Source: Scandinavium sp051650185 (GTDB lineage Bacteria > Pseudomonadota > Gammaproteobacteria > Enterobacterales > Enterobacteriaceae). Taken from it: a stretch of DNA of 64,000 nt. This document shows positions 8,766 through 17,215 of the stretch, one piece after another; position 1 is the first letter of the stretch, and each line of letters starts with the position of its first letter. A program made the position numbers and the translations under genes. The notes below the pieces were generated by a model. That model was not told the origin of the DNA. It ran no database searches and worked only from the letters and a program-made list of their open reading frames with translations. The stretch spans positions 11,673 to 75,672 of the forward strand of contig NZ_JBOFIN010000047.1 in the NCBI RefSeq assembly GCF_051650185.1, read 5' to 3'.

Positions 8766-9457
8766 TGCACTACATCTGGTGGTCTCTTCCGCTTACGCTA
8801 GCGGTTTTCTTCGCGGCACGTAAACTCGCTGCCCGCTTCAAAATGCCGCTGCTGAACCCTTTGCTGGTCGCCATGGTGGTGATTATTCCTTTCCTGCTGC
8901 TGACAGGGATCCCTTACGATCATTATTTCCAGGGCAGTAAAATCCTCAACGATCTGCTGCAACCGGCTGTCGTCGCGCTGGCCTTTCCGCTGTATGAGCA
9001 ACTGCATCAGATTCGCGCTCGCTGGAAATCGATTATTACTATCTGTTTTGTCGGTAGCGTGGTAGCGATGGTGACGGGCACCACAGTCGCGCTGCTGATG
9101 GGAGCAACCCCTGAAATTGCCGCATCTGTTCTGCCGAAATCCGTGACAACCCCCATTGCGATGGCGGTAGGCGGCAGCATCGGTGGCATCCCGGCTATCA
9201 GCGCAGTGTGCGTGATTTTCGTCGGTATTCTTGGCGCGGTGTTTGGCCACACATTATTGAATCTGATGCGTATTCACACCAAAGCGGCGCGCGGCCTGGC
9301 GATGGGGACGGCTTCTCACGCACTCGGCACTGCACGTTGTGCGGAACTGGATTACCAGGAAGGGGCATTCAGCTCTCTGGCGTTAGTTATCTGCGGGATA
9401 ATCACTTCGCTGCTGGCGCCGTTCCTGTTTCCACTGATCCTGGCCGTGGTGGCATAA
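8762..9457 (+). CDS. yohK: LrgB/CidB-family inner membrane protein YohK
   Basis: A 231-residue polytopic protein of the LrgB family, with the conserved KSVTTPIAM segment and the glycine-rich GGSIGGIPAI. It is translationally coupled to yohJ through an ATGA overlap, consistent with a two-subunit membrane complex. Cytidine deaminase follows 125 bases downstream on the same strand, as in E. coli. Confidence 0.95.
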   Translation: MMHYIWWSLPLTLAVFFAARKLAARFKMPLLNPLLVAMVVIIPFLLLTGIPYDHYFQGSKILNDLLQPAVVALAFPLYEQLHQIRARWKSIITICFVGSVVAMVTGTTVALLMGATPEIAASVLPKSVTTPIAMAVGGSIGGIPAISAVCVIFVGILGAVFGHTLLNLMRIHTKAARGLAMGTASHALGTARCAELDYQEGAFSSLALVICGIITSLLAPFLFPLILAVVA

Positions 9458-9494
9458 CGCGACACATCACACAAATTTCATTCAAATTTCATAA

Positions 9495-9523
9495 GTTGCA
9501 TAGATAGTGAGATATAAGTCACA
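9495..9523 (+). promoter_or_regulatory. cdd control region: CytR half-site plus CRP-like site
   Basis: GTTGCAT (9495-9501) matches the CytR operator half-site, and TGAGA-N6-TCACA (9508-9523) matches the CRP consensus in 9 of 10 core positions. In E. coli cdd is activated by CRP and repressed by CytR bound next to CRP, so the arrangement supports conserved nucleoside control. Confidence 0.55.
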
Positions 9524-9582
9524 CATTATCCGGTAACAGGTCCGTACACTACGATCCCTTAAACCTGTAATGAGGCAACGCC

Positions 9583-10467
9583 ATGCACCCACGTTTTCAC
9601 TCTGCTTTCCCGCAGCTCAGCGCAGAATTGCAGTCAGCCCTGGCCCCGATGCTGGCTGATACGCACTTCCCTGCCATGTTTAGCGCCGGGCAGGTCTCAA
9701 CGCTGAAATCAGCCACGGGACTGGATGAAGACGCGCTGGCTTTTGCGCTGCTGCCGCTGGCGGCCGCCTGTGCCCGTGCTGATTTATCGCATTTCAACGT
9801 GGGCGCTATCGCCCGTGGTGTCAGCGGTAACTGGTATTTCGGCGGCAACATGGAATTTATTGGTGCCACCATGCAGCAAACCGTGCATGCCGAACAAAGC
9901 GCCATCAGCCACGCCTGGCTTCGCGGTGAAAAAGCGCTGAAAGCTATCACCGTGAATTACACGCCGTGCGGCCACTGCCGTCAGTTTATGAATGAGCTGA
10001 ACAGCGGTCTTGAGCTGCAAATCAACCTGCCGGGACGCGAGCCCCATTCACTGAAAGACTATCTGCCAGACGCATTCGGCCCGAAAGACCTGGACATCAA
10101 AACGCTGCTGATGGATGCCCAGGACCACGGCTATCCGCTTGAAGGTGATGAGCTGACTCAGGCCGCCATCAAAGCGGCGAATCAATGCCATGCGCCTTAC
10201 AGCAACTCCCCGTCCGGGGTGGCGATTGAACTCAAAGACGGCACTATTTTCAGCGGCAGCTATGCCGAAAACGCGGCCTTCAACCCAACGCTGCCACCCC
10301 TTCAGGGAGCGCTGAACCTGCTGAGTCTGAATGGCTATGACTATTCTGATATCCAGCGAGGCATGCTTGCCGAACGTGCTGATGCACCGCTTATCCAGTG
10401 GGATGCGACGGCTGCAACGCTGAAAGCACTGGGCTGTCAGAACATCGACCGCACGCTGCTGGCGTAA
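9583..10467 (+). CDS. cdd: Cytidine deaminase
   Basis: The 294-residue dimeric enteric form that deaminates cytidine and deoxycytidine to uridine forms in pyrimidine salvage. The catalytic domain carries the zinc site: His102 and Glu104 in VHAEQ, and Cys129 and Cys132 in PCGHC. The C-terminal half is the degenerate second CDA domain that closes the active site (SPSGVAIE, FNPTLPPLQGAL). Preceded by CytR/CRP-like sites. Confidence 0.98.
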   Translation: MHPRFHSAFPQLSAELQSALAPMLADTHFPAMFSAGQVSTLKSATGLDEDALAFALLPLAAACARADLSHFNVGAIARGVSGNWYFGGNMEFIGATMQQTVHAEQSAISHAWLRGEKALKAITVNYTPCGHCRQFMNELNSGLELQINLPGREPHSLKDYLPDAFGPKDLDIKTLLMDAQDHGYPLEGDELTQAAIKAANQCHAPYSNSPSGVAIELKDGTIFSGSYAENAAFNPTLPPLQGALNLLSLNGYDYSDIQRGMLAERADAPLIQWDATAATLKALGCQNIDRTLLA

Positions 10468-10468
10468 T

Positions 10469-10498
10469 ATCAATGCGGGTCGTTTGGCCCGCGTTGAT
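10469..10498 (+). terminator. Hairpin downstream of cdd
   Basis: ATCAATGCGGG (10469-10479) pairs with CCCGCGTTGAT (10488-10498) with one G-U pair. No T-run follows, so it is either a weak terminator or an mRNA 3'-end stabiliser. Confidence 0.4.
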
Positions 10499-10589
10499 GA
10501 AAATCCCCCCAATTAAACTGCTGTTTCTTGCTCTTGCCCGGCGGGTAAAGTAGCCTGAGTGAATATTCTTCCACCACTGAGTCAAGTCC

Positions 10590-11297
10590 ATGTTAAAGCG
10601 CGTTTTATACAGCCTGTTAGTCCTCTTCGGCCTGCTGCTGTTGACTGCGCTTGGTCTTGACCGCTGGATCAGCTGGAAAACCGCCCCCTATATCTACGAC
10701 GAATTGCAGGACTTGCCCTACCGTCAGGTCGGCGTTGTTCTCGGTACCGCGAAGTATTACCGCACCGGCGTTATCAATCAGTATTACCGTTACCGCATTC
10801 AGGGCGCGCTCAATGCCTATAACAGCGGAAAGGTAAACTACCTGCTCCTGAGCGGCGATAACGCTCTGCAAAGCTACAACGAGCCGATGACTATGCGTAA
10901 GGATTTGATTGCCGCAGGCGTCGACCCGGCGGATATCGTGCTGGATTACGCAGGCTTCCGTACGCTCGATTCCATCGTTCGCACGCGTAAAGTCTTCGAC
11001 ACCAACGATTTCATCATCATCACCCAACGCTTCCATTGCGAACGCGCGCTGTTTATCGCCCTGCATATGGGCATTCAGGCGCAGTGCTACGCCGTGCCAT
11101 CGCCTAAGAATATGTGGAATGTTCGCGTCCGTGAATTCGGCGCCCGCTTTGGCGCGCTGGCCGATCTCTATCTCTTCAAACGCGAACCTCGCTTCCTGGG
11201 CCCGCTAGTTCCGATTCCGGCCCAGCAAGAAGTCCCTGAAGACGCACAGGGTTATCCCGCGGTGACACCTGACCAACTTCTTGAATTACAGAAATAA
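10590..11297 (+). CDS. sanA: Envelope barrier protein SanA (DUF218)
   Basis: A 235-residue bitopic inner membrane protein with an N-terminal membrane segment (residues about 5-24) and a DUF218 domain (VGVVLGTAKYYRTG ... LLLSGDN ... RTLDSIVRT ... ITQRFHCERALF). SanA affects vancomycin/SDS sensitivity at high temperature in E. coli. The tail is shorter than in E. coli. Located downstream of cdd as in relatives. Confidence 0.95.
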   Translation: MLKRVLYSLLVLFGLLLLTALGLDRWISWKTAPYIYDELQDLPYRQVGVVLGTAKYYRTGVINQYYRYRIQGALNAYNSGKVNYLLLSGDNALQSYNEPMTMRKDLIAAGVDPADIVLDYAGFRTLDSIVRTRKVFDTNDFIIITQRFHCERALFIALHMGIQAQCYAVPSPKNMWNVRVREFGARFGALADLYLFKREPRFLGPLVPIPAQQEVPEDAQGYPAVTPDQLLELQK

Positions 11298-11325
11298 TTT
11301 TGACTCAATCCATGTAACCTATAAG

Positions 11326-11417
11326 TCACATAAAATAGCTGAAATGTGATTAATGTCCGGTAAAGGTGTCATTAGTGGAAGATCCTTCATTTAAGGTGTA
11401 ATATTTTACTCATTACA
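11326..11417 (+). promoter_or_regulatory. Two inverted repeats upstream of the Hip-like operon (candidate autoregulatory operators)
   Basis: TCACAT (11326-11331) with ATGTGA (11344-11349) forms one spaced palindrome; TGTAAT (11397-11402) with ATTACA (11412-11417) forms a second, ending just before the AGGAGG ribosome site of the toxin gene. Hip loci are usually repressed by the antitoxin bound to spaced palindromes in the promoter. The sites are seen; their role is inferred. Confidence 0.4.
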
Positions 11418-11429
11418 TCAGGAGGCACC

Positions 11430-12779
11430 ATGGAGCAACTTACCGTACAGGCTTATCTGAATGAGCAATGGGAAGATATCGCCACCCTGACTTTTCCTGG
11501 CTCGGACAGGCAGGACTGGCAAACAACTGAAATTCATTATCTCACTGATTATGCTCTGGAATATCTTGAGATGGATGATTGCAGGGCCGTTTCTCTTAAT
11601 CATCCCGTCTCGCTTTTTTTCGACAATGACGGCAAACCCGGCTGGATGAAATGGCTGGACGATATTATTCCAAGTGGTTCCAGCCGACGTTATTGGATCA
11701 ACTACCTCGATCTGGAAGGATTAAGCCCGGCTCAGCAAAACTTTGTTTTACTGAAATACGGCACTATCGCCCCTGTTGGAAATTTGCGCATTAAAGAATC
11801 TTTGCCTGAAGCGACCCCATTTGCAGAAGCAATCACCTTTTCCTTTGATGACGTAAAAAATCGCGCGGCTGATTTTTTAGATTACGCCCAACAAAAAGGA
11901 GCTTCTGCAGGAGGCGCTACAGGAGCCGGAGGCGAAGCACCGAAGTTATTGCTTCGCTGCCGTGAAGATCAGCGGATCTGGATTGATAGCTGGCAGAATA
12001 ATCGTGACTGCAAAGATGACTGGTATCTGGTGAAATATCCTCGTGGCTCACGTAGTGAGGTCGACTGTAATATCCTGCGAGCTGAGTTTCACTATTATCA
12101 GGAACTCACGGCAATGGGCTTTAGTACTATTCCTGTCGACAAAATGCGCCTTGAAGAGGGGATGTTTTACCCTTCTTTATGGCTTCCTCGATTTGATATT
12201 TCTGTCGACGCTCAGGGTGGCATTAAGCGTTATGCGATGGAGTCAGTGTATTCAATGTTGTCAAAAGGCCCGGGCGTAGCGCTCGATCATGAAACAACCC
12301 TTCGAACGTTGATAGAGAAAATCACGCACAGCTACGCTGTGGCAGAGTCTGGATTTGTTTTTGATATTCCTGGTTTTGTCGTTGAATGGGTTCGTCGCGA
12401 CCTGCTCAATATTATTTTCGGCAACAGTGATAACCATGGGCGTAATACGGCTTTTATTCGCGGTATCAACACCATTGAACTCGCCCCCATCTACGATTTT
12501 GCCCCCATGAAAGCAGACCCTGAGGGCATTCCACGTAGTATGAAGTGGTCACAACCCCTGGAGTTTGGCGGTGAATATCATTTCCCGGCGATTGCCGAAC
12601 GGCTTGACGGTCTGGTTCCCGGTCAGACGTTACTCAATGCGCTGAAATTAACCGCGGAACACCTTCTCACGCTCCCCGATCGCCTGCGCGCCAGAGGTGT
12701 TCCTCAACAAATTATGGATATGCCAGCGATTGGATTTAAGTACATTCCTGAAAAATTGTCTCGTTGGGGATTATTATGA
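11430..12779 (+). CDS. HipA-family serine/threonine kinase toxin
   Basis: A 449-residue HipA-like protein. An N-terminal HipA_N-type domain (about 1-125, with FFDN, DDIIPSG and PVGNLRI resembling FFDN, LLP and SVGAVTL of HipA) precedes the kinase. Kinase motifs visible: a Gly-rich loop with Ser159 and Thr164 (SAGGATGAGGEAPK), Lys202 in LVKYP, catalytic Asp334 and Asn339 in SDNHGRN, and metal-binding Asp356 in IYDF. HipA kinases phosphorylate aminoacyl-tRNA synthetases and arrest growth; the target here is unknown. The toxin gene precedes its antitoxin (ATGA overlap), the reverse of E. coli hipBA. Base composition is visibly AT-richer than neighbours. Occupies the site of E. coli yeiS-preTA. 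Confidence 0.85.
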   Translation: MEQLTVQAYLNEQWEDIATLTFPGSDRQDWQTTEIHYLTDYALEYLEMDDCRAVSLNHPVSLFFDNDGKPGWMKWLDDIIPSGSSRRYWINYLDLEGLSPAQQNFVLLKYGTIAPVGNLRIKESLPEATPFAEAITFSFDDVKNRAADFLDYAQQKGASAGGATGAGGEAPKLLLRCREDQRIWIDSWQNNRDCKDDWYLVKYPRGSRSEVDCNILRAEFHYYQELTAMGFSTIPVDKMRLEEGMFYPSLWLPRFDISVDAQGGIKRYAMESVYSMLSKGPGVALDHETTLRTLIEKITHSYAVAESGFVFDIPGFVVEWVRRDLLNIIFGNSDNHGRNTAFIRGINTIELAPIYDFAPMKADPEGIPRSMKWSQPLEFGGEYHFPAIAERLDGLVPGQTLLNALKLTAEHLLTLPDRLRARGVPQQIMDMPAIGFKYIPEKLSRWGLL

Positions 12780-13234
12780 GCCGTCCTGATAAACAACAAG
12801 AGATACGCAAAACGGTTGAGCTGTTACGCCAACAGAATATCTCCAGCGACCAGTCAGAACAACTTACGCCAGAAGGCGTAGAACCAAAGAAAAGCGAGAA
12901 CCGCCAGCGTGCGACCTCCGAAGTTGCCCACATTAACGCAGTTGAGAGAACGGAGTTAATTCGATCTGTCACTTTTCAGGTTATCACGGGAAAAGTCAGC
13001 CAGGGGGAAGCTTTACGGAAACTGAGAATCGATATCCTTGGTCTGAAACAGGAAAAGTACGCTGGATTGGTTTCCGTTTCACGAAAGACCCTTTCCGATA
13101 TCGAAAATAATAAGGGTAACTACTCCATTGAAGTAATGAATCGAGTCTTCAAACCTTTTGGTCTGAAAATGGGGCTTATTCCTGTTTCTGCATCGCTCCT
13201 GGAAACATTCCTGACAAAAAACACCAAAGACTAA
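12776..13234 (+). CDS. XRE-type HTH antitoxin partner of the HipA-like toxin
   Basis: A 152-residue protein starting inside the toxin stop (ATGA, 12776); an in-frame TTG 12 bases earlier is less likely. Residues 1-60 are polar and helical without a recognisable domain. Residues about 76-135 resemble an XRE/HipB helix-turn-helix: SQGEALRKLR, the recognition-type SRKTLSDIENNKGNYS and MNRVFKPFGLKMGL. Expected to bind operator DNA and the kinase, by analogy with HipB. It is larger than the usual roughly 90-residue HipB because of the N-terminal extension. Confidence 0.78.
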   Translation: MSRPDKQQEIRKTVELLRQQNISSDQSEQLTPEGVEPKKSENRQRATSEVAHINAVERTELIRSVTFQVITGKVSQGEALRKLRIDILGLKQEKYAGLVSVSRKTLSDIENNKGNYSIEVMNRVFKPFGLKMGLIPVSASLLETFLTKNTKD

Positions 13235-13239
13235 ATAAA

Positions 13240-13266
13240 AAAACCCGCCGTTCTCAGGCGGGTTTT
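13240..13266. terminator. Bidirectional intrinsic terminator between the Hip operon and mglC
   Basis: AAACCCGCC (13241-13249) pairs with GGCGGGTTT (13257-13265), with A- and T-runs on the two sides, so it can stop both the rightward toxin operon and the leftward mgl operon. Confidence 0.85.
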
Positions 13267-13285
13267 GTCGCTGCTACGCGGTAGA

Positions 13286-14296
13286 TTACTTCTTACGGGC
13301 ATACTTCAGGGAATCAAGTGCGACAGCGAAGATGATGATCGCGCCCTTGATAATATACTGCCAGTACGGGTTCACGCCGATGTAGGTCAGACCATAGTTG
13401 ATGACGGTGAAGATGATAACACCGGTCACGACGCCGATAACGGTCCCGACACCACCGCTGAACGAAACGCCACCCACCACGCAGGCCGCAATCGCATCCA
13501 GTTCGTACATAAAGCCGAGGTTGTTGGTCGCCGAGCCGATACGCCCCGCTTCCAGCATCCCGCCAAAGGCATAGAACACACCTGACAGCGCATAAATCAT
13601 CAGCAGGTTCAGGGCAACGTTAACGCCTGAAACACGCGCTGCTTCCGGGTTACCGCCGATAGCGAAGATATTTTTACCAAAGCGCGTTTTGTTCCACAGG
13701 ATCCAGACAAACACCGTCGCAATCAGGGCGTAGAAGGTGATGTAGGACAAGCGGAAACTGCCCAGCGCGATAAACCCTTGCGTGAACGTCGAGAAATGGG
13801 AATCAAAACCCGACACCGGCGACGCGCCCACGAAGTCGTAATACAGGGAGTTGATCCCGTAAACGATGATCATCGTACCCAACGTGGTGATAAACGGCGT
13901 CACGTTCAGGTAGGCGATGATGATGCCGTTCACCAGGCCAATGACCGCACCGATAGCGCAGACAATCAGCAGTACCAGTGGGATAGGCATGGTTGCCAGG
14001 TCCGGGAACACCTTGTTGGCGTTATCCACGGATTGCAGCAACGTTGCGGCAATTACCGCCGCCAGGCCAACCTGACGCCCGGCGGACAGGTCTGTCCCTT
14101 GCGTCACGATAAGCCCTGCAACACCGAGGGCAATGATGATACGGACAGAAGACTGAGTCAGGATGTTACTCAAGTTCAACAGACTTAAGAACGTGGGGTC
14201 CTGGAAAATAATAATGGCCAGTAACACTAAAAGAACGACGTAAATACCGCCTTCTTTCAGATAAGTGAGAAAACTTTTCTTATTTAACGCACTCAT
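13286..14296 (-). CDS. mglC: Galactose/methyl-galactoside ABC transporter permease
   Basis: A 336-residue inner membrane permease of the ribose/galactose (BPD_transp_2) type with about ten membrane segments. It forms the membrane channel for MglA/MglB and imports D-galactose and beta-methylgalactosides. Sequence is close to E. coli MglC throughout, ending in KYARKK. Last gene of mglBAC, 15 bases after mglA. Confidence 0.97.
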   Translation of the reverse strand: MSALNKKSFLTYLKEGGIYVVLLVLLAIIIFQDPTFLSLLNLSNILTQSSVRIIIALGVAGLIVTQGTDLSAGRQVGLAAVIAATLLQSVDNANKVFPDLATMPIPLVLLIVCAIGAVIGLVNGIIIAYLNVTPFITTLGTMIIVYGINSLYYDFVGASPVSGFDSHFSTFTQGFIALGSFRLSYITFYALIATVFVWILWNKTRFGKNIFAIGGNPEAARVSGVNVALNLLMIYALSGVFYAFGGMLEAGRIGSATNNLGFMYELDAIAACVVGGVSFSGGVGTVIGVVTGVIIFTVINYGLTYIGVNPYWQYIIKGAIIIFAVALDSLKYARKK

Positions 14297-14311
14297 GAGG
14301 AGCCCCTGATC

Positions 14312-15832
14312 TTAAAGGTGCAAAGACGCAAGACGTAAAATTTCGTTCTGCGTGGTCGTTTTAGTATCAACAATGCCAGCAACCTGACCATTACTCATAA
14401 CCAGAATACGGTCAGTAATACCCAGCAGTTCAGGCATCTCGGAAGAGATGATGATGATCCCTTTTTCTCTTTTCGCCAGTTCTGCAATTAACTGATAAAT
14501 TTCAAACTTGGCACCTACGTCAATCCCACGCGTCGGTTCATCCAGCATCAGTATTTCAGGTTGGGTTAACAACCAGCGGCCGATAATCACCTTTTGCTGG
14601 TTACCGCCAGAAAGCGATCCAATCTGAGTACGATGGCCTGGCGTTTTTACACGCATTGAGTCAATCACCCATTGGGTATCACTCTTCATGCGGGAATTAT
14701 CCAGCAGCCCGGTTTTACCTTTGTATTTCTTAATATTGGAAATAAGCGAGTTAAAACCGATATCCAGATAAGCGTAAATCCCGGTGGAGCGACGCTCTTC
14801 CGTGACCAGGGCAAAACCATGGTTAATCGCTTCGTTGGCGCTGTGGTTATTAATTTTTTTACCGTGCAGCGTTATGGTACCGCTGGATTTTTCACGGATG
14901 CCAAACAGCGTTTCAACGATGTCTGTACGCTTCGCCCCGACCAGCCCGGCAATCCCCAGGATCTCGCCTTTACGCAGGTCAAAGGAGACATCGCGAATGG
15001 ACGGCTGGCGCAGAGAAGTCAGGTTACGCACTTCAAGAATGGTTTCACCCGGCGTGTTGTGTTTTTCCGGGAAGCGCTGGGTCAATGAACGGCCGACCAT
15101 CATGGCGATGATCTTGTCCATGTCCAGACCTTCCAGCGGCTGAGTGGCAATCCACTGACCGTCACGCAGGATGGTGATTTCATCACACAGCTGGAAGATC
15201 TCTTCCATTTTGTGGGAAATATAAACAATACCGCAGCCGCGTTCTTTCAGCTTACGAATAATTTTGAACAGATGGTTCACTTCTTTTTCCGTTAAGGAAG
15301 AAGTGGGCTCATCCATAATCACAATTTTGGCGTCATAGGAAAATGCTTTGGCAATTTCGATCATCTGCATTTGTGATACAGATAATGTGCCTACGCGCGC
15401 ACGCGGGTCGATATCGATATCTAATTCATCGAATATCGCCTTGGTGTCGTTATACATTTTATCCTGGTCGACAAACATGCCTTTAGTCGGATAACGCCCC
15501 AACCACATATTGTCCATGACCGAGCGCTGGAGAACCAGGTTAAGTTCCTGGTGCACCATAGAAATACCATTCTCAAGGGCTTCTTTAGCCGAATGGAAGT
15601 CGATCTCTTTTCCCTGAAAAATAATGCTACCGGAATCTTTTTGGTAGATCCCAAACAAACATTTTAATAATGTCGATTTGCCCGCTCCGTTCTCTCCCAT
15701 TAAGGCATGAATAGAGTGAGGACGAACTTTCAAATTAACATTATCGAGCGCTTTAACGCCGGGAAATGACTTGTTGATACTGCTCATTTCCAACAAGAAT
15801 TCGCCTGACGATTCTGTTTTATTGCTGACCAT
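14312..15832 (-). CDS. mglA: Galactose/methyl-galactoside ABC transporter ATP-binding protein
   Basis: A 506-residue tandem ATPase. The first domain has Walker A GENGAGKST, signature LSVSQMQ and Walker B VIMDEPT; the second has the degenerate Walker A GLVGAKRTD, signature LSGGNQQ and LMLDEPT. This asymmetry is normal for sugar importers of this class. The start at 15832 gives MVSNKTES like E. coli; the frame is open to 15973 but the extra 47 residues have no counterpart. Preceded by a strong intercistronic hairpin. Confidence 0.97.
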   Translation of the reverse strand: MVSNKTESSGEFLLEMSSINKSFPGVKALDNVNLKVRPHSIHALMGENGAGKSTLLKCLFGIYQKDSGSIIFQGKEIDFHSAKEALENGISMVHQELNLVLQRSVMDNMWLGRYPTKGMFVDQDKMYNDTKAIFDELDIDIDPRARVGTLSVSQMQMIEIAKAFSYDAKIVIMDEPTSSLTEKEVNHLFKIIRKLKERGCGIVYISHKMEEIFQLCDEITILRDGQWIATQPLEGLDMDKIIAMMVGRSLTQRFPEKHNTPGETILEVRNLTSLRQPSIRDVSFDLRKGEILGIAGLVGAKRTDIVETLFGIREKSSGTITLHGKKINNHSANEAINHGFALVTEERRSTGIYAYLDIGFNSLISNIKKYKGKTGLLDNSRMKSDTQWVIDSMRVKTPGHRTQIGSLSGGNQQKVIIGRWLLTQPEILMLDEPTRGIDVGAKFEIYQLIAELAKREKGIIIISSEMPELLGITDRILVMSNGQVAGIVDTKTTTQNEILRLASLHL

Positions 15833-15859
15833 AGTTAACCCTGGCTGCGCGAATGTTTT

Positions 15860-15883
15860 CCCGTGCTGACCGTCCAGCACGGG
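15860..15883 (-). other. Intercistronic hairpin between mglB and mglA
   Basis: CCCGTGCTG (15860-15868) pairs perfectly with CAGCACGGG (15875-15883), loop of six bases. No T-run on the mgl strand, so it probably protects mglB mRNA from 3' decay rather than terminating, which would favour more binding protein than ATPase and permease. Confidence 0.7.
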
Positions 15884-15932
15884 AGATATCTCTTTGACTA
15901 CGTAAAAAGGCACGGCAAGCGTGCCATTCTTA

Positions 15933-16931
15933 TTACTTACCGATGAACTGAGACAGGTTGTCCTGATCAACACCTACGTAAGGCACGCGAACGATTTTGT
16001 TCTCGATTTTCCAGTTGGTGCCCGCTGCGGCTTCTTTGCCATCAGCCAGGTTTTTCGCCAGATCGAAGGTGGCTTTCGCCTGGTTGTTCGCATCGTTCAG
16101 CACGGTGCCCGCCATTGCGCCAGATTTCACCAGAGCCAGAGCTTCTGGCAGCGCATCCACGCCAAACACAGGAATGCTGGTTTTGTTGTGGGCTTTCAGC
16201 GCTTCTACTGCACCCATTGCCATCGCATCGTTGTTGGCGATAACCACTTCGATTTTGTTAGCGTTCGGGCCAGAGAGCCATGCGTCCATTTTGTCTTTAG
16301 CCTGAGCGGTATCCCACATTGCGGTATCCAGCTGCAGCTGCTGAGTTTTGAAGCCTTTATCGTTCAGCTCTTTGATAACGTAAGTGGTACGAGCTTCAGC
16401 ATCCGGATGGCCTGGCTCGCCTTTCAGCAGCACGAACTGAATCTGGCCGTCTTTGTTCAGATCCCAATTTGGGTTCGCTTTCCAGTGTTTTGCAATCAGG
16501 TCGCCCTGGATGATGCCGGACTCTTTGGAGTCAGTACCCACGTAGAAGGCTTTGTCATAGCTGTCCAGCGCTTTGCGGGATGGCTCTTTGTTGAAGAACA
16601 CCACCGGCACGTTCTGACCACGTGCTTTTTCGATGACGGTGCCTGCCGCCGCCGGGTCAACGAGGTTGATAGCCAGAGCTTTTACGCCCTTCGCCAGCAG
16701 GACGTCGATCTGGTCGTTCTGTTTGGACTGGTCGTTCTGCGAGTCATTCATCAGCAGCTGAACGTCTGGTGATGCTTTGCCGTCTTTCTCGATCGCTTTA
16801 CGCACCACAGACATGAAGTTGTCGTCGTATTTATAGATGGTTACGCCGATACGAGTATCTGCTGCATGAGCAGCCGCGCCAAACAACATGCAAGACATCA
16901 CAGCGGACAGGGTTAACACCTTCTTATTCAT
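15933..16931 (-). CDS. mglB: D-galactose-binding periplasmic protein
   Basis: The 332-residue precursor has a 23-residue signal peptide (ending AAHA before ADTRIG). The mature protein binds galactose/glucose for the Mgl importer and for Trg chemotaxis. The calcium-site loop (DLNKDGQIQ) and sugar-contacting segments IANNDAMAMG and NDANNQAK are present. First gene of the mgl operon, 284 bases downstream of galS. Confidence 0.97.
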   Translation of the reverse strand: MNKKVLTLSAVMSCMLFGAAAHAADTRIGVTIYKYDDNFMSVVRKAIEKDGKASPDVQLLMNDSQNDQSKQNDQIDVLLAKGVKALAINLVDPAAAGTVIEKARGQNVPVVFFNKEPSRKALDSYDKAFYVGTDSKESGIIQGDLIAKHWKANPNWDLNKDGQIQFVLLKGEPGHPDAEARTTYVIKELNDKGFKTQQLQLDTAMWDTAQAKDKMDAWLSGPNANKIEVVIANNDAMAMGAVEALKAHNKTSIPVFGVDALPEALALVKSGAMAGTVLNDANNQAKATFDLAKNLADGKEAAAGTNWKIENKIVRVPYVGVDQDNLSQFIGK

Positions 16932-17145
16932 GGTATCTCCGGTTATTTTTATGCAGGGTAGCTTATCGTGGCGGGCAAAACGTTAAAGAAAAGTTACTGA
17001 CCGCCGAAGTTAAAATTCTACAAAAACCATCTTCCGTGTTCGGTAACAATCCAGACGAGCGTAAAATTGATTGCTTAGCGCTTTATTGCTATATAAAAAC
17101 TGATTAATCACCGTTACATAGCGTTTCAGCCTTACAAACGCTGAC

Positions 17146-17206
17146 ATCATAGTCAGGCGAATGTTAAGATACTGTGAATTTACTCACAAATTGAAAGCGG
17201 TTACAT
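17146..17206 (-). promoter_or_regulatory. mgl promoter: CRP site at -41.5 and gal operator
   Basis: Perfect CRP core TGTGA-N6-TCACA at 17173-17188; gal-type operator TTGAAAGCGGTTACAT at 17191-17206; on the minus strand a -10 TATGAT (17151-17146) puts the start near 17139, so the CRP centre is at about -41.5 (class II) with the GalS/GalR site just upstream. This fits known mgl control: activation by CRP, repression by GalS. Confidence 0.8.
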
Positions 17207-17215
17207 CACGGCACT

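Noticed and set aside
15921..16772. Long open frame (283 codons) opposite mglB
   Set aside because: Antisense shadow of a confidently identified gene, with low-complexity, Phe/Val/His/Arg-rich composition and no domain.
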